A stretch of 64,000 nt of DNA from Sporolactobacillus kofuensis (GTDB lineage: Bacteria > Bacillota > Bacilli > Bacillales > Sporolactobacillaceae), in contig NZ_JAMXWN010000005.1 in assembly GCF_024125425.1 (NCBI RefSeq), forward strand, positions 62,001 through 126,000. The letters run 5' to 3'. The translations under genes were made by a program, and so were the position numbers. Within the stretch, counting starts at the first letter, position 1. The number at the start of each line of letters is the position of its first letter. The notes below the pieces were generated by a model. The model ran no database searches and had not been told where the DNA came from. It saw only the letters and a list, made by a program, of their open reading frames with translations. Shown here in pieces: positions 45,491 through 55,245 of the stretch.

Positions 45491-47263
45491 ATGTATCGCA
45501 ACGCGAATTGCGGCGAATTAACCGAAGTATCCGCCGGTCAAAAAGTAACCTTAGCCGGATGGGTGCAAAAACGAAGGGACTTGGGTGGTGTCATTTTTAT
45601 TGACCTGCGCGATCGTTCCGGAATCGTTCAAATCGTTTTCAATCCTCAGGTGTCTCAAGAAGCATGGAACAAGGCAGACAAACTGCGCAGTGAGTATTGT
45701 GTGACTGTTACCGGTGAAGTCACAAAGCGCGAACCGGAAGCGATCAATGAGAAGATTAAAACCGGTATGATCGAAGTCATGATCAGCGATATTACCTTGT
45801 TAAATAAATCAAAGACGCCGCCGTTTCCAATCGAAGACGAAATTGGCGCATCAGAAGATGTACGCTTGAAATATCGTTATCTCGATCTTAGGCGTCCGGA
45901 AATGCTGGAAACTCTGAAGATGCGCCACAAAATTACACATACCTTGCGTGAATTTCTTGATGGGAAAGGATTTCTCGATGTCGAGACGCCGATCCTGACC
46001 AAGAGCACTCCGGAAGGCGCACGCGACTACCTTGTCCCGAGCCGTGTTCATCCTGGCGAATTCTATGCGCTGCCGCAATCGCCACAGTTGTTCAAACAAT
46101 TACTGATGGCATCCGGAATTGAAAAATACTATCAAATTGCTCGCTGTTTCCGTGATGAAGACCTGCGTGCTGATCGCCAGCCTGAATTTACTCAGGTTGA
46201 CATGGAAATGTCGTTCTTCGAAGTGGAGACCTTCCAAAACATGATCGAAGACATGCTCGTTCGTGTGATGAAAGACGTGAAGGGGATTGAAATCCCGCGT
46301 CCATTTAAACGCTTGACCTATGCAGAAGCGATTGATTTGTACGGCAGCGACAAACCGGACACGCGTTTCGGCATGACACTGATTAATCTGACTGACATCG
46401 CTGCAGACAGCACACTCAAGGTATTCAAGGAAGTTCAGGAAAAAGGCGGACTCGTAAAAGCGATCAATGCCAAAGGTGCCGCATCGCAATTCTCACGCAA
46501 ACAAGTCGATGAAGATCTGAAAGCTATTGTTACACCTTATGGAGCTAAAGGGTTGGCATGGTTGAAAGTTGAAGAAGGCGGAATGAAAGGCCCAATCGCG
46601 AAATTCTTTGACGAAGCATTGACTGCGCGTATTATTGAACGGACGAATGCGGAACCGGGAGATTTATTGCTCTTTGTTGCCGATAAGAAGAAAATTGTTG
46701 CCGACAGTCTGGGCGCTTTGCGTCTACATCTTGGCAAGATTCTCGGTCTGATCGATGAAAAAGCCTTCAATTTCTTATGGGTAACGCATTTCCCATTGCT
46801 CTCATACAGCGAAGAAGAGCATCGCTATGTAGCAGAACACCATCCGTTTACGATGCCTGTTGTCGAGGATCTCGACCGAATTGAGAGCGATCCGGGTAGC
46901 GTACGCGCCCAATCCTTCGACATGGTCTTGAATGGCTTTGAACTTGGTAGTGGCTCTCAGCGTATTAGCGATCCTGAGATGCAAGAACGTATGTTTAAGT
47001 TGCTCGGCTTTACTGAAGAACGTGCCAAAAAGCAATTTGGATTCTTGCTGGATGCCTTTGAATACGGGGTTCCGCCACATGGCGGTATGGCGCTTGGTAT
47101 CGACCGCATTGTGATGCTGCTTGCCGGCCGCACAAGTCTGCGCGATACCATCGCATTCCCGAAAACCGCAAGCGCGAGTGACGTGATGACTAAGGCGCCA
47201 AGCGAAGTCAGCCTTGCCCAGCTGAGTGAGCTGCATCTTGATGTCGCAACGATTCTAAAATAA
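45491..47263 (+). CDS. aspS: Aspartyl-tRNA synthetase
   Basis: The protein has 590 aa after AAGGAGG. It has an N-terminal OB-fold anticodon domain ([22 protein letters not shown]), class II motif 2 ([23 protein letters not shown]), a bacterial GAD insertion (about 290-420) and motif 3 ([15 protein letters not shown]). It is co-transcribed with hisS under the T-box. Confidence 0.97.
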   Translation: MYRNANCGELTEVSAGQKVTLAGWVQKRRDLGGVIFIDLRDRSGIVQIVFNPQVSQEAWNKADKLRSEYCVTVTGEVTKREPEAINEKIKTGMIEVMISDITLLNKSKTPPFPIEDEIGASEDVRLKYRYLDLRRPEMLETLKMRHKITHTLREFLDGKGFLDVETPILTKSTPEGARDYLVPSRVHPGEFYALPQSPQLFKQLLMASGIEKYYQIARCFRDEDLRADRQPEFTQVDMEMSFFEVETFQNMIEDMLVRVMKDVKGIEIPRPFKRLTYAEAIDLYGSDKPDTRFGMTLINLTDIAADSTLKVFKEVQEKGGLVKAINAKGAASQFSRKQVDEDLKAIVTPYGAKGLAWLKVEEGGMKGPIAKFFDEALTARIIERTNAEPGDLLLFVADKKKIVADSLGALRLHLGKILGLIDEKAFNFLWVTHFPLLSYSEEEHRYVAEHHPFTMPVVEDLDRIESDPGSVRAQSFDMVLNGFELGSGSQRISDPEMQERMFKLLGFTEERAKKQFGFLLDAFEYGVPPHGGMALGIDRIVMLLAGRTSLRDTIAFPKTASASDVMTKAPSEVSLAQLSELHLDVATILK

Positions 47264-47291
47264 CTGCCAGTATTATCCAGGCTGAACAGCC

Positions 47292-47320
47292 TTGATAAGC
47301 GCTTTCAGATATGTTAAGAT
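47292..47320 (+). promoter_or_regulatory. Promoter of the 6S RNA
   Basis: TTGATA (47292-47297), 17-bp spacer and TAAGAT (47315-47320) with TG one base upstream, an extended -10. Confidence 0.65.
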
Positions 47321-47326
47321 AAATGC

Positions 47327-47535
47327 ATCAGTTAAGAAGAAAATCCTGAAGTGTTAGTCGAATGTCGTTATGTTTTGACCGAACATGTTTTGATAGGGAG
47401 TCTGAAGTTTTCACTCGGAGCGCATGCCCGCGCAAGGGACCCGCAAACTGTGGAACAGGGCACCCACCTGCTTATAAGTGCGGGTTTCAAAGCTGCGGCT
47501 TCGCAACGGCACGTTCGGGATTTTTTTATTTTGCA
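47327..47535 (+). ncRNA. ssrS: 6S RNA
   Basis: A roughly 190-200 nt RNA starts after an extended -10 promoter. The 5' segment ATCCTGAAGTG pairs with the 3' CACGTTCGGGAT (one bulge), closing a long rod, as in 6S RNA. The inner region has GCGCAAGGGACCCGC and GGGCACCCACCTG, typical of Firmicute 6S RNAs as I remember them. B. subtilis has 6S-1 RNA (bsrA) at the same place, just after aspS. It mimics an open promoter and sequesters sigma-A RNA polymerase. Confidence 0.8.
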
Positions 47536-47542
47536 GAAAAAT

Positions 47543-47585
47543 AAATCCGGAGCCGGGAGATCACATCCCCAGTTCCGGATTTTTG
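47543..47585. terminator. Bidirectional terminator between 6S RNA and pil operon
   Basis: AAATCCGGA and TCCGGATTT, with inner GGGA/TCCC, flanked by A and T runs. It ends the leftward pilus operon and the RNA gene. Confidence 0.8.
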
Positions 47586-47604
47586 CTTTATTTTAGAAAT
47601 AATA

Positions 47605-48438
47605 TTATTTAGCTGAGTACAGGGTAATAGTCAGTACCATCTGAGCAGACGGCTCAGATGCAGCAGAAGATGAACTGCTGTCATTCTGTGATTGAGCATC
47701 AGTCTGACTGCTGTCTGACGTGCTTGTCTGGTCATCCGAACCATCCGCGTTTGTCTGAACTGCTGATGGTTCCTTCTGTGCTGTAGAGGAGGAATCATCG
47801 GAGGATGAAACAACAGAACTTTCTCCGGTGTTTGAACTCTGGCTTGTCCGTGTTGAGGTTACCTTATCGATGACCAGCAGCCTTCTCTGTGTTTCAAGGT
47901 AACCGACAAATGCATAAAGTTGAGCATTCGTAGATGAATTTAGGGTGATCTGATAAGTGTTCGCTGTGAGTAATTTATTCAGATCAGCTTTTGATTGCGT
48001 AGCCGCTTTGGCGCCCGTACTTGAGCTGCTGCTTGAGTCGGGGGGACCACTCGATGATGACGTCCCCGACAAAGCGCTGTCTCCAGAATCCGTATTGCTC
48101 TTAACAATTGATACAAAGGAAATGCCCATAGATGCAGCCTTATTCTGAGCAGAAGAGAAGAAGGCTTCCACGCGCGGGTCCTTTGGCAAAATCGATTGAT
48201 CCACTTTCTGCCCGAGCAGTTCTTCCTCTTTCGCTTGTTTCTTTTTTTCCGCTAAAGCTTTCTTTTGCTCTTTGAGCTGTTTCTGCTTGAGTGCCACCGT
48301 GTCTTTATACATAGCTATGTTCTTTTTTGAGTACGCAAGATCATCCTGAACAGGCGCGATTTTTAAAAAATAGAAGAGGGTAAACCCGGTCAAGACGATG
48401 AATATGGATAGAATGCTAATGAAGCCTGTTTTATTCAT
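47605..48438 (-). CDS. pilO: Type IV pilus assembly protein PilO-like
   Basis: The protein has 277 aa. One N-terminal membrane helix (about 7-27) is followed by a coiled coil rich in Lys, Gln and Glu (about 35-75), then a ferredoxin-like domain. Inside that domain is a long Ser/Asp/Gln/Thr-rich insertion (about 190-260), before the last strand (AQMVLTITLYSAK). PilO pairs with PilN to align the pilus motor. The assignment rests mainly on operon order pilM-pilN-pilO and topology. Confidence 0.7.
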   Translation of the reverse strand: MNKTGFISILSIFIVLTGFTLFYFLKIAPVQDDLAYSKKNIAMYKDTVALKQKQLKEQKKALAEKKKQAKEEELLGQKVDQSILPKDPRVEAFFSSAQNKAASMGISFVSIVKSNTDSGDSALSGTSSSSGPPDSSSSSSTGAKAATQSKADLNKLLTANTYQITLNSSTNAQLYAFVGYLETQRRLLVIDKVTSTRTSQSSNTGESSVVSSSDDSSSTAQKEPSAVQTNADGSDDQTSTSDSSQTDAQSQNDSSSSSAASEPSAQMVLTITLYSAK

Positions 48439-48443
48439 GGCGA

Positions 48444-49010
48444 TTAATCCTTTTTCTTAGTGATCGGCAAGCTCGCTGCTGTGTGCATGGTAAAGGTTAG
48501 CTGATAACCCTTAGTTTGATCAATTGATGATCCACTCGAGGGATCTATTTGATTTACTTGAGTTACGACGACCTTTGAGAAGTAACGTTGCTTTCTCAGT
48601 CTATCAATATAGGGACGTATATCGGCAAAAGACGGCACGTCAGCGGTTACGGTCATTTTTCCGGTTGTATCGTAGTCAATAGTTGTGAACGATCCGCTTG
48701 TCGGCAGTTCCTTAGTCATCTCTGCCCAAGTTGTGAAAAGCGTTAATCGGTTAAGTAGAATCTCATTGACAGCATCGGCAGGCGTCGGCTTTGTACTCAC
48801 TTCCGGTTGTTTAAACTCGATCGTTTTATTCGCGCGCGCTTTCCAGGCTGCTTCCTGTTTCTGAACCGACTGCAGCTCGCTATTTAGATGCCAATTGTAT
48901 ACTGCTAATGTAATCAGCCCTGCAAGACAAAATATAGCGAATGCAATAATGAAGAGGATCATTTTCGGTGAAGTCTTTTGTTCATAGGGAAGGAGGTTAA
49001 TATCAATCAT
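48444..49010 (-). CDS. pilN: Type IV pilus assembly protein PilN
   Basis: The protein has 188 aa. The cytoplasmic N-terminus IDINLLPYEQKT is the PilN motif that docks in the PilM groove. One membrane helix (about 18-40), a coiled coil and a ferredoxin-like domain follow. The start overlaps the pilM stop (ATGA), with GAAGGAGGGG upstream. Confidence 0.85.
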   Translation of the reverse strand: MIDINLLPYEQKTSPKMILFIIAFAIFCLAGLITLAVYNWHLNSELQSVQKQEAAWKARANKTIEFKQPEVSTKPTPADAVNEILLNRLTLFTTWAEMTKELPTSGSFTTIDYDTTGKMTVTADVPSFADIRPYIDRLRKQRYFSKVVVTQVNQIDPSSGSSIDQTKGYQLTFTMHTAASLPITKKKD

Positions 49011-49966
49011 TTCATCCCCTCCTTCAATGCGAGACCAATGACGGGAATAAATGCCGTACTCATCGAATCCGAATCTTGAAGGCGCTCACGGTCAAAATAT
49101 AAGGTGTTCACGTCTTGCGTCACCATTGCGCTCAGGGTCTCCTTGAGTTGGTCGCTCTGCTCGGTATCGCCAAGCAGATAGATCGCCGTCACTTCATCCG
49201 TTCCTTTTCGCACGCTGTACTGGTAGAAATTCAGCATCCGTTCGATTTCGGTCGCAGCATTCAGTGCAAAAGCTTCCTGCGCGACTTCCTGATCAACGCC
49301 CTTGAGGCTAACTTGGCGGACGAACATTGGAATCTCCTGATCGAAAATAGATACATAAAGTGCTTCTTTCTCCAGCTGCACATACATCCGTTGTTTGTCG
49401 CTATACTGGGGATAATTTTGCCGCACCCAGCGCTCGGTGCCAAGTGCACTGAATTCGGCATTTACCGGATTCAGACCGGCGTTTCCCTGAAGTTTCCGGT
49501 ATTGTGTCACAATTGCTTCCGGTGCAGCAATCAGCAGTACCTTCGTACCGGTTGCTGCTCGGCTGATGACATGAAAGTCAAAAACAGCTTGTTCAAACGG
49601 AAGCTGTATTTTGTTGCCAATCTCGATGAAAAAGTAATTCTGCAGCTCAGGATCCGATTTAATGCCGGGAAAATCGAACTGCCGAAGGATCAGCTGCGAA
49701 TCGGGAATTGCAAAGTACGTCCGTTTGCCTTTTGCTTTCAACGCATGCACCATATCCTTAAGATGCGCAGTAAATGCTTCTTCGTCTTTAACGCGGCCAT
49801 TCTCAACAATGCCGGGGCTCAGCCATTCTTCCCAATAATCGAGATGCGCAGCATCATTGCTTGTACCGTGAGACAGCACCATGCGGATCGAATAATCGGA
49901 AATGGTAAGGCCGACACGTGCATGCGATTGAAAGAGTTGTAACCATTTCTCAAACACAGACATCAT
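49007..49966 (-). CDS. pilM: Type IV pilus assembly protein PilM
   Basis: The protein has 319 aa with an actin-like (FtsA-related) fold. ISDYSIRMVL starts the first phosphate region; PDSQLILRQFDFPG and LIAAPEAIVTQYRKL are PilM-like. It sits on the cytoplasmic face, binds the PilN N-terminus and links to the PilB motor. ATG 49963 is an alternative start by one codon. Confidence 0.82.
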   Translation of the reverse strand: MMSVFEKWLQLFQSHARVGLTISDYSIRMVLSHGTSNDAAHLDYWEEWLSPGIVENGRVKDEEAFTAHLKDMVHALKAKGKRTYFAIPDSQLILRQFDFPGIKSDPELQNYFFIEIGNKIQLPFEQAVFDFHVISRAATGTKVLLIAAPEAIVTQYRKLQGNAGLNPVNAEFSALGTERWVRQNYPQYSDKQRMYVQLEKEALYVSIFDQEIPMFVRQVSLKGVDQEVAQEAFALNAATEIERMLNFYQYSVRKGTDEVTAIYLLGDTEQSDQLKETLSAMVTQDVNTLYFDRERLQDSDSMSTAFIPVIGLALKEGMK

Positions 49967-49972
49967 TCCTAA

Positions 49973-50725
49973 TCAAAAGATAAGATCAAGGTAAAAAGCG
50001 ATTAACTGGTCGCCAAAAAAGTAGCTGGTCAGCATACCTAAAGCAATGAATGGAACAAAAGGGATCGGCTGTCGGCGTTTGATCATGCCGAAAAGCATCC
50101 CAATCATCCCGATGATTGCGCCAAAGAAAGCGGATAAAAAGAATCCGAGAATAATTGTTTTTATTCCGACCAGTAGCCCCATGATGGCAAACAGCTTGAC
50201 ATCACCGCCGCCCATACCACCGCGGCTGATTAACGCGATCAACGCCAGTAGCGCAAATCCTGCCACCAACCCGGCCGGCGCATCCCACCATGGATCAGTT
50301 GGATAAACGATTCGGAACACTGCAAACAGTGGCAAAAAGAATAACAATAGCTTATCCGGAATCAGCATATAGTCCAAGTCTGAAACGAGGACAATCATCA
50401 GTAATGAAACCAGCAGCCATCCGCACAGCATTTCGGCAATCGACGTTGCATGCAGAAAACTGAACACGAACAAAAATCCGTTCACCGCTTCACTAGTTGG
50501 ATAGATCGGCGAGATTTTGCTGTGACATGTACGGCAGCGGCCACGTAAGAATAGATAGGAAAATACTGGTACTAAATCCAAGATAGTCAAACGCCGCCCG
50601 CACGACGGACAGTGCGAAGGCGGCGTAATGATTGACTGGTTTGCAGGCACCCGCAAACCGACGACGTTGTAGAAAGAGCCTAAGGTGAGGCCAAGAGCAA
50701 ATACATAAATTATTACAAAAATCAT
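49973..50725 (-). CDS. pilD: Prepilin peptidase/N-methyltransferase
   Basis: The protein has 250 aa with eight membrane helices. A cytoplasmic zinc loop has CPSCGRR and CRTCHSK. The two catalytic Asp lie in DLDYMLIPD and in GGGDVKL (GxGD motif). It cleaves after the Gly of prepilin leaders and methylates the new N-terminus. It overlaps the pilin gene (ATGA). Confidence 0.93.
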   Translation of the reverse strand: MIFVIIYVFALGLTLGSFYNVVGLRVPANQSIITPPSHCPSCGRRLTILDLVPVFSYLFLRGRCRTCHSKISPIYPTSEAVNGFLFVFSFLHATSIAEMLCGWLLVSLLMIVLVSDLDYMLIPDKLLLFFLPLFAVFRIVYPTDPWWDAPAGLVAGFALLALIALISRGGMGGGDVKLFAIMGLLVGIKTIILGFFLSAFFGAIIGMIGMLFGMIKRRQPIPFVPFIALGMLTSYFFGDQLIAFYLDLIF

Positions 50726-51192
50726 TCTTCTTGATCTGCAATACTAGAAGCGTCACTGCTTCCAGTAGGCGTTGCACCACTTTTATTAAATGCTAGTAGT
50801 TCTGCTTCTGTAGCGTTGCCACCAAAAGAAGTGGGTAGTTTGGTATCATCAATTGAATAACTATTTGCACTACTATCGTAATGAACTTCGTAATCGCCAG
50901 GTAGTTGACTTTCGACCGAATTATCGATGTATGATTTTAGTTCTGATTCACCAAGATCTTGATTTCCAGTAGTATTATGATCTGCGATATACAATCTTGC
51001 TGCATGAATAGCTGTTAATGCATCCTGCACTGCAGCCTTATCATTCTGCTTGTTAATAATCGAAATCACACTCGGAATTGCGATCGCAGCCAAGATTGCT
51101 AAGATCACGATTACTGCTAAGAGTTCGATCAAGGTAAAGCCTTTTTGATTTTTCTTGTTGGCCTTTGCTTTCGCAATGATTTTTTTGAGCAT
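50722..51192 (-). CDS. Major type IV pilin candidate
   Basis: The start is at ATG 51192 after GGGAGGAAAA; the product has 156 aa. A 17-residue basic leader ends KG and is followed by FTLIELLAVIVILAILAAIAIP, the class III signal with Glu at +5. The C-terminal domain is acidic and Ser/Asp-rich with no Cys pair. As the only pilin in the motor operon, and next to pilD, it is the likely major subunit. Confidence 0.87.
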   Translation of the reverse strand: MLKKIIAKAKANKKNQKGFTLIELLAVIVILAILAAIAIPSVISIINKQNDKAAVQDALTAIHAARLYIADHNTTGNQDLGESELKSYIDNSVESQLPGDYEVHYDSSANSYSIDDTKLPTSFGGNATEAELLAFNKSGATPTGSSDASSIADQEE

Positions 51193-51211
51193 AGATTTTC
51201 CTCCCAATGGA

Positions 51212-52420
51212 TTAAACGTTCTGATAAATTTGAAACATAGGAATAATGATCGCAAGGACAATGAGACCGACGACAACTGCGAGGAAGAGGATGACAAGCG
51301 GTTCGATCAGGACTTTCATGCGTTCGGTCATCTGCTCGACGTCGTCTTCGTAGTACTTGGCGACGCTGTTTAACATTTGATCGAGCATACCTGTTTTTTC
51401 ACCGATGGCGGTCATGTGGTGAACCATGGTCGGGAATACCTTTTCCTGCTGAAAAGCTTCTGATAAAGGCCGACCGAAATCGAGCGCCTCAGCGACATTA
51501 TGTATCGCCTTTCGGATGGCAAGATTTGACGTGATTTTCTCGATGGAATTCAGGGCATCGATCACCGGAACGGAGCTTGAGAGCAATAAAGCAAGCATCC
51601 AAAGCAATCGAGAAAGTTCACTTTTATAGATAATTGTACCTAGTAAAGGTAGCTTGATTATAGCATAATCTAGTCTTAATTTACTAGATTTATTTCGTAA
51701 TAGAACAAATACGCATGTTACCGCAACAATAACAAGAAGGAACAAGAGATACCAAAATGAACGCAGCCAGTCACTTATGCTGAGGATGGCGCGTGTGATC
51801 ATCGGCAGCTGAGTATGCAGACTGGCAAACATCGTCCGAAACATGGGAATAATGCTGGTGAGCAGAAAGAGAACGACACCGATCGACAGAATAAAAACGA
51901 ATGCTGGGTAGACCATTGCGGTTGAAAGTTTCTGCCTGGATTTATGCATACGCTCGTAATAAGTAGCCAGATGATCAAGACTTTCCTCTAGTCGGCCACT
52001 GCCTTCGCCTGCACGAATCATATGGATGATCATTGGACTGAACACCTTTGATTGATTTTCAAATGCTTGCGATAGTGACTGTCCTTCGCGAAGATTATTC
52101 GCCATATCCATGATGACCTGCTTGAAGTACCTGTTTTTCTCCTCTTGATCGGTCAGAATCTCCAAAGCATCTGAAACCGTGACCCCAGCCTTGATAATTG
52201 TGGCAAATTGACGTAGAAACACAACTTTGTCCTGGAGCTTGACACGCTGGCCGATCGACAGTTCTTTATACCATATCGAATCGCTATGCTCATGAATCGA
52301 GCGGATCGTTAAGCCTTGTCGTGCAACCTCAAGCAGGGCTTCCTGCCGTGTTACCGCTGTGACACGGCCTTTTTTGGTCTTGCCTTGCATCGTTGTCCCG
52401 ATATAATCGAACAGCGGCAT
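51212..52420 (-). CDS. pilC: Type IV pilus inner-membrane platform protein PilC
   Basis: The protein has 402 aa. Two T2SF domains (about 65-190 and 265-390) each carry a cytoplasmic helical bundle and membrane helices. The motifs are FLRQFATIIKAGVTVSDALEIL and GEGSGRLEESL, repeated as GEKTGMLDQML. It anchors the PilB/PilT motors and the growing pilus. Confidence 0.93.
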   Translation of the reverse strand: MPLFDYIGTTMQGKTKKGRVTAVTRQEALLEVARQGLTIRSIHEHSDSIWYKELSIGQRVKLQDKVVFLRQFATIIKAGVTVSDALEILTDQEEKNRYFKQVIMDMANNLREGQSLSQAFENQSKVFSPMIIHMIRAGEGSGRLEESLDHLATYYERMHKSRQKLSTAMVYPAFVFILSIGVVLFLLTSIIPMFRTMFASLHTQLPMITRAILSISDWLRSFWYLLFLLVIVAVTCVFVLLRNKSSKLRLDYAIIKLPLLGTIIYKSELSRLLWMLALLLSSSVPVIDALNSIEKITSNLAIRKAIHNVAEALDFGRPLSEAFQQEKVFPTMVHHMTAIGEKTGMLDQMLNSVAKYYEDDVEQMTERMKVLIEPLVILFLAVVVGLIVLAIIIPMFQIYQNV

Positions 52421-52424
52421 GTAC

Positions 52425-53459
52425 TTACCCCCTCAACAAAAAGGTCTCCACCGATTCACTGGCAATCTCGCGTCGCGTCAGCATATCTTGGACGCAAGCG
52501 GACATTGTTTGCATCCCTTGTGCACGATTAACCTGAATCACGCTGGGGATCTGGTAGATTTTCTTTTCCCGAATCAAATGGCTGATTGCTTTATTATTAA
52601 TCATAACCTCGGTGGCTACACGGCGTCCATTGTGGTCCGGTGTCGGGAAGAGACGCTGGGAGACGACAGAAACCAGTTCTGCAGCAAGCTGAATCCGAAT
52701 CTGACCTTGCTGCTCGGCAGGGAAGACATCAATAATCCGGTCGATGGTCGAAACAGCGTCATTGGTGTGCAAAGTAGCAAGGACAAGGTGTCCGGTTTCT
52801 GCTGCGGTGAGTGCGGTGCGAATTGTTTCCAGGTCACGCATTTCACCAACGAGAATCACATCGGGGTCTTCTCTAAGCGCCGAGCGTAACCCAAGAGCAA
52901 AAGATTGCGTGTCCGTACCGATTTCGCGCTGTTGAATGATGCAACGATCATGGCGATGCAAATATTCAATTGGATCTTCCAAGGTAATGATATGCCGACG
53001 TATCGAACGATTCATATCATCGACCAGCGCGGCAAGTGTCGTTGATTTTCCACTCCCGGTCGGCCCGGTAACGAGAAAAAGGCCATGTGGGCGATGAACG
53101 AGCGACTGAAGCACTTCCGGCAGTTGGAGGGAAGCAAGGTTCGGCACTTGCTGCGGAATTACACGGAAGGCGAGACTATAGCAAGAGCGTTGCCTGAAAG
53201 CATTCACACGGAAGCGCGACAGTTTCGGAATGCTATAAGAAAAATCCAGTTCTCCATGTTCCTCAAGTTTCTCCATTTGAGCATCAGAAAGAATGGCGCG
53301 CACCATTTCTTCGGTATTCTCAGGCTTAACATTCGGCTTGTCCAACGCCATCAGTTCACCGTTCAATCGAATCGTCGGCGGGATGCCAACGGAAATATGA
53401 AGATCGGAAGCGCTGCGCGTGCACGCGATCGTCAAACATTCTTTAAGAAAATCAATCAT
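52425..53459 (-). CDS. pilT: Pilus retraction ATPase PilT
   Basis: The protein has 344 aa. Walker A is VTGPTGSGKSTTLAAL, the Asp box is TLEDPIEYLH, Walker B is ILVGEMRDLET, and the His box is TGHLVLATLHTND. The C-terminal AISHLIREKK corresponds to the AIRNLIRE motif needed for retraction. Its presence predicts retractile, twitching-type pili. Confidence 0.93.
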   Translation of the reverse strand: MIDFLKECLTIACTRSASDLHISVGIPPTIRLNGELMALDKPNVKPENTEEMVRAILSDAQMEKLEEHGELDFSYSIPKLSRFRVNAFRQRSCYSLAFRVIPQQVPNLASLQLPEVLQSLVHRPHGLFLVTGPTGSGKSTTLAALVDDMNRSIRRHIITLEDPIEYLHRHDRCIIQQREIGTDTQSFALGLRSALREDPDVILVGEMRDLETIRTALTAAETGHLVLATLHTNDAVSTIDRIIDVFPAEQQGQIRIQLAAELVSVVSQRLFPTPDHNGRRVATEVMINNKAISHLIREKKIYQIPSVIQVNRAQGMQTMSACVQDMLTRREIASESVETFLLRG

Positions 53460-53483
53460 GTTCGATCCCTCTTTTGTGAATGA

Positions 53484-55142
53484 TCAACTAATAATTTTAA
53501 GCAGTTCGTCTACCGTGGTAATGCCTTTAGCGACTTTTGTGAGCCCGTTTTCAAGCATCGAAACGCCACCGGAGTCTTTGACCAAATTTTGAATGTCCTT
53601 AAATGAATGATGCGTGATCAGCATCTCAGACGTTTCTTCGGAAAGTTCGAGCATCTCATGAACAGCCGTCCGGCCAAGATAACCGGTCTGATGACAGGAT
53701 TTGCATCCAGTCCCCTTCATAAGTTCATGTGGACACTCTAGTCCAGCTTTTTCAAACAGGGCATGCTCAATGGGTGATGGATCCACAGGCCGTGCACAAT
53801 CGCGGCAGACGCGTCGCACCAATCGCTGTGAAACGACACCGGTCAGTGATGCGGCAACTAAAAACGGATCCACGCCCATATCAATGAGACGATATATGGT
53901 TGTTGGCACATCATTTGTATGTAAGGTGCTGAGGACCAAGTGCCCTGTCAGCGATGCACGAATCGCAATTTCAGCAGTTTCTGAATCGCGAATTTCTCCG
54001 ACCATGATAATATTCGGGTCCTGCCGTAAAATTGCCCGTAAACCGGCGGCAAAGGTCAAACCAATGGGCGCATTGGTTTGAATTTGGTTGATGCCGTCAA
54101 TCTGGTATTCCACCGGATCTTCAATGGTGATGATGTTTTGCGATTCGCTGTTCAAATGATTCAATGCTGCATACAGTGTTGATGTTTTTCCTGATCCTGT
54201 TGGCCCGGTAATCAAGACGAGCCCGGTTGGCTTAGCGATCATTTTCATAAAGGTTTTCTGCTGTGATTCGGTAAACCCAACATTAGGAATTTTGAGTAGC
54301 AAATCTTTCGTATTGAGCAGACGCAAGACGATCCGCTCGCCGAACAAAGTCGGGAGCACGGAAATACGAAGATCCAATCGGTCTTTTCCAATGGCAACTG
54401 TTACGCGGCCATCCTGTGGCAACCGCTTTTCTGTGATGTCCAGTTCGCTCATGACTTTAATCCGTGTGACCAGTACATTTAGAATTTCTTTCGGGAATGT
54501 TCGGTATGTATGCAGCTCACCGTCGATGCGAAAGCGAACCACCACACTGAACTCGTGCGGATCGATATGAATATCGCTGGCCCGTTCCTCAACTGCGCTA
54601 AGCAGCAATTTATTAATAATTTTTACAATCGGTGTATCATCGCTGGCACTTAATACATCGTCGTCCATCGCATTCTTATTCATGGACGTCAATAGTTCGT
54701 TTACTGAATCTTCCTCGTTATATAAACGATTGATTGCGCTTATGATCTCACTTGGTAGCGCGAGGGCAACGTTGACTTGAAATCCAGTCATCATTTGCAG
54801 GTCGTCAATTGCGAAAAAGTTGAGCGGATTTGCCATGGCAACATAGAGGATGTTGTCCGCTTTTTTATAACAAATTAATTCATTCTGTCGTGAAAACGAT
54901 TGGTCTACCAGGTTCACCGTTTGATGGTCAATCACAATGTTTGCCAAATGAACCTGTGGAATATTCAGTTGAAGGGAGAGCACATCGATTAATTGCTGCT
55001 CGGAAATGTACCCGCGTTCAATCAAAGCATCGCCCAATTTCTGCGAGGCTTCCTTTTGTTCCAACGTAGAGTTCAGCTGCTCCGGTGTGATCATTCCTGA
55101 ATCAACGAGCAAGTCGCCAAGTCTCCGATGTGTGCGTTGCAT
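53484..55142 (-). CDS. pilB: Pilus extension ATPase PilB
   Basis: The protein has 552 aa after AGGAGG. Two N-terminal T2SSE_N domains (about 1-145) precede the motor. Walker A is ITGPTGSGKTSTLYAAL, Walker B is IIMVGEIRDSET, and the zinc site is CRDC...CPHE...CKSC. It powers pilus extension. It is first in the leftward operon pilB-pilT-pilC-pilin-pilD-pilM-pilN-pilO. Confidence 0.93.
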   Translation of the reverse strand: MQRTHRRLGDLLVDSGMITPEQLNSTLEQKEASQKLGDALIERGYISEQQLIDVLSLQLNIPQVHLANIVIDHQTVNLVDQSFSRQNELICYKKADNILYVAMANPLNFFAIDDLQMMTGFQVNVALALPSEIISAINRLYNEEDSVNELLTSMNKNAMDDDVLSASDDTPIVKIINKLLLSAVEERASDIHIDPHEFSVVVRFRIDGELHTYRTFPKEILNVLVTRIKVMSELDITEKRLPQDGRVTVAIGKDRLDLRISVLPTLFGERIVLRLLNTKDLLLKIPNVGFTESQQKTFMKMIAKPTGLVLITGPTGSGKTSTLYAALNHLNSESQNIITIEDPVEYQIDGINQIQTNAPIGLTFAAGLRAILRQDPNIIMVGEIRDSETAEIAIRASLTGHLVLSTLHTNDVPTTIYRLIDMGVDPFLVAASLTGVVSQRLVRRVCRDCARPVDPSPIEHALFEKAGLECPHELMKGTGCKSCHQTGYLGRTAVHEMLELSEETSEMLITHHSFKDIQNLVKDSGGVSMLENGLTKVAKGITTVDELLKIIS

Positions 55143-55245
55143 GTGGACTTCCTCCTGATTTCTTTATATGCTAAGAATCGACACTTTTATTCTATCAGAA
55201 AAGCCATTAAAATAGTATGAGACAGATGCGAAAGGACTGCGACTG

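Noticed and set aside
49115-49942. 275-codon open frame on the plus strand opposite pilM
   Set aside because: It is fully antisense to a well-supported pilM, has no ribosome binding site, and its composition (many Cys, His, Phe) is that of a reverse-complement shadow.
52419-53483. Plus-strand open frames opposite pilT and pilC
   Set aside because: They are shadows of strongly conserved motor genes and lack start signals.
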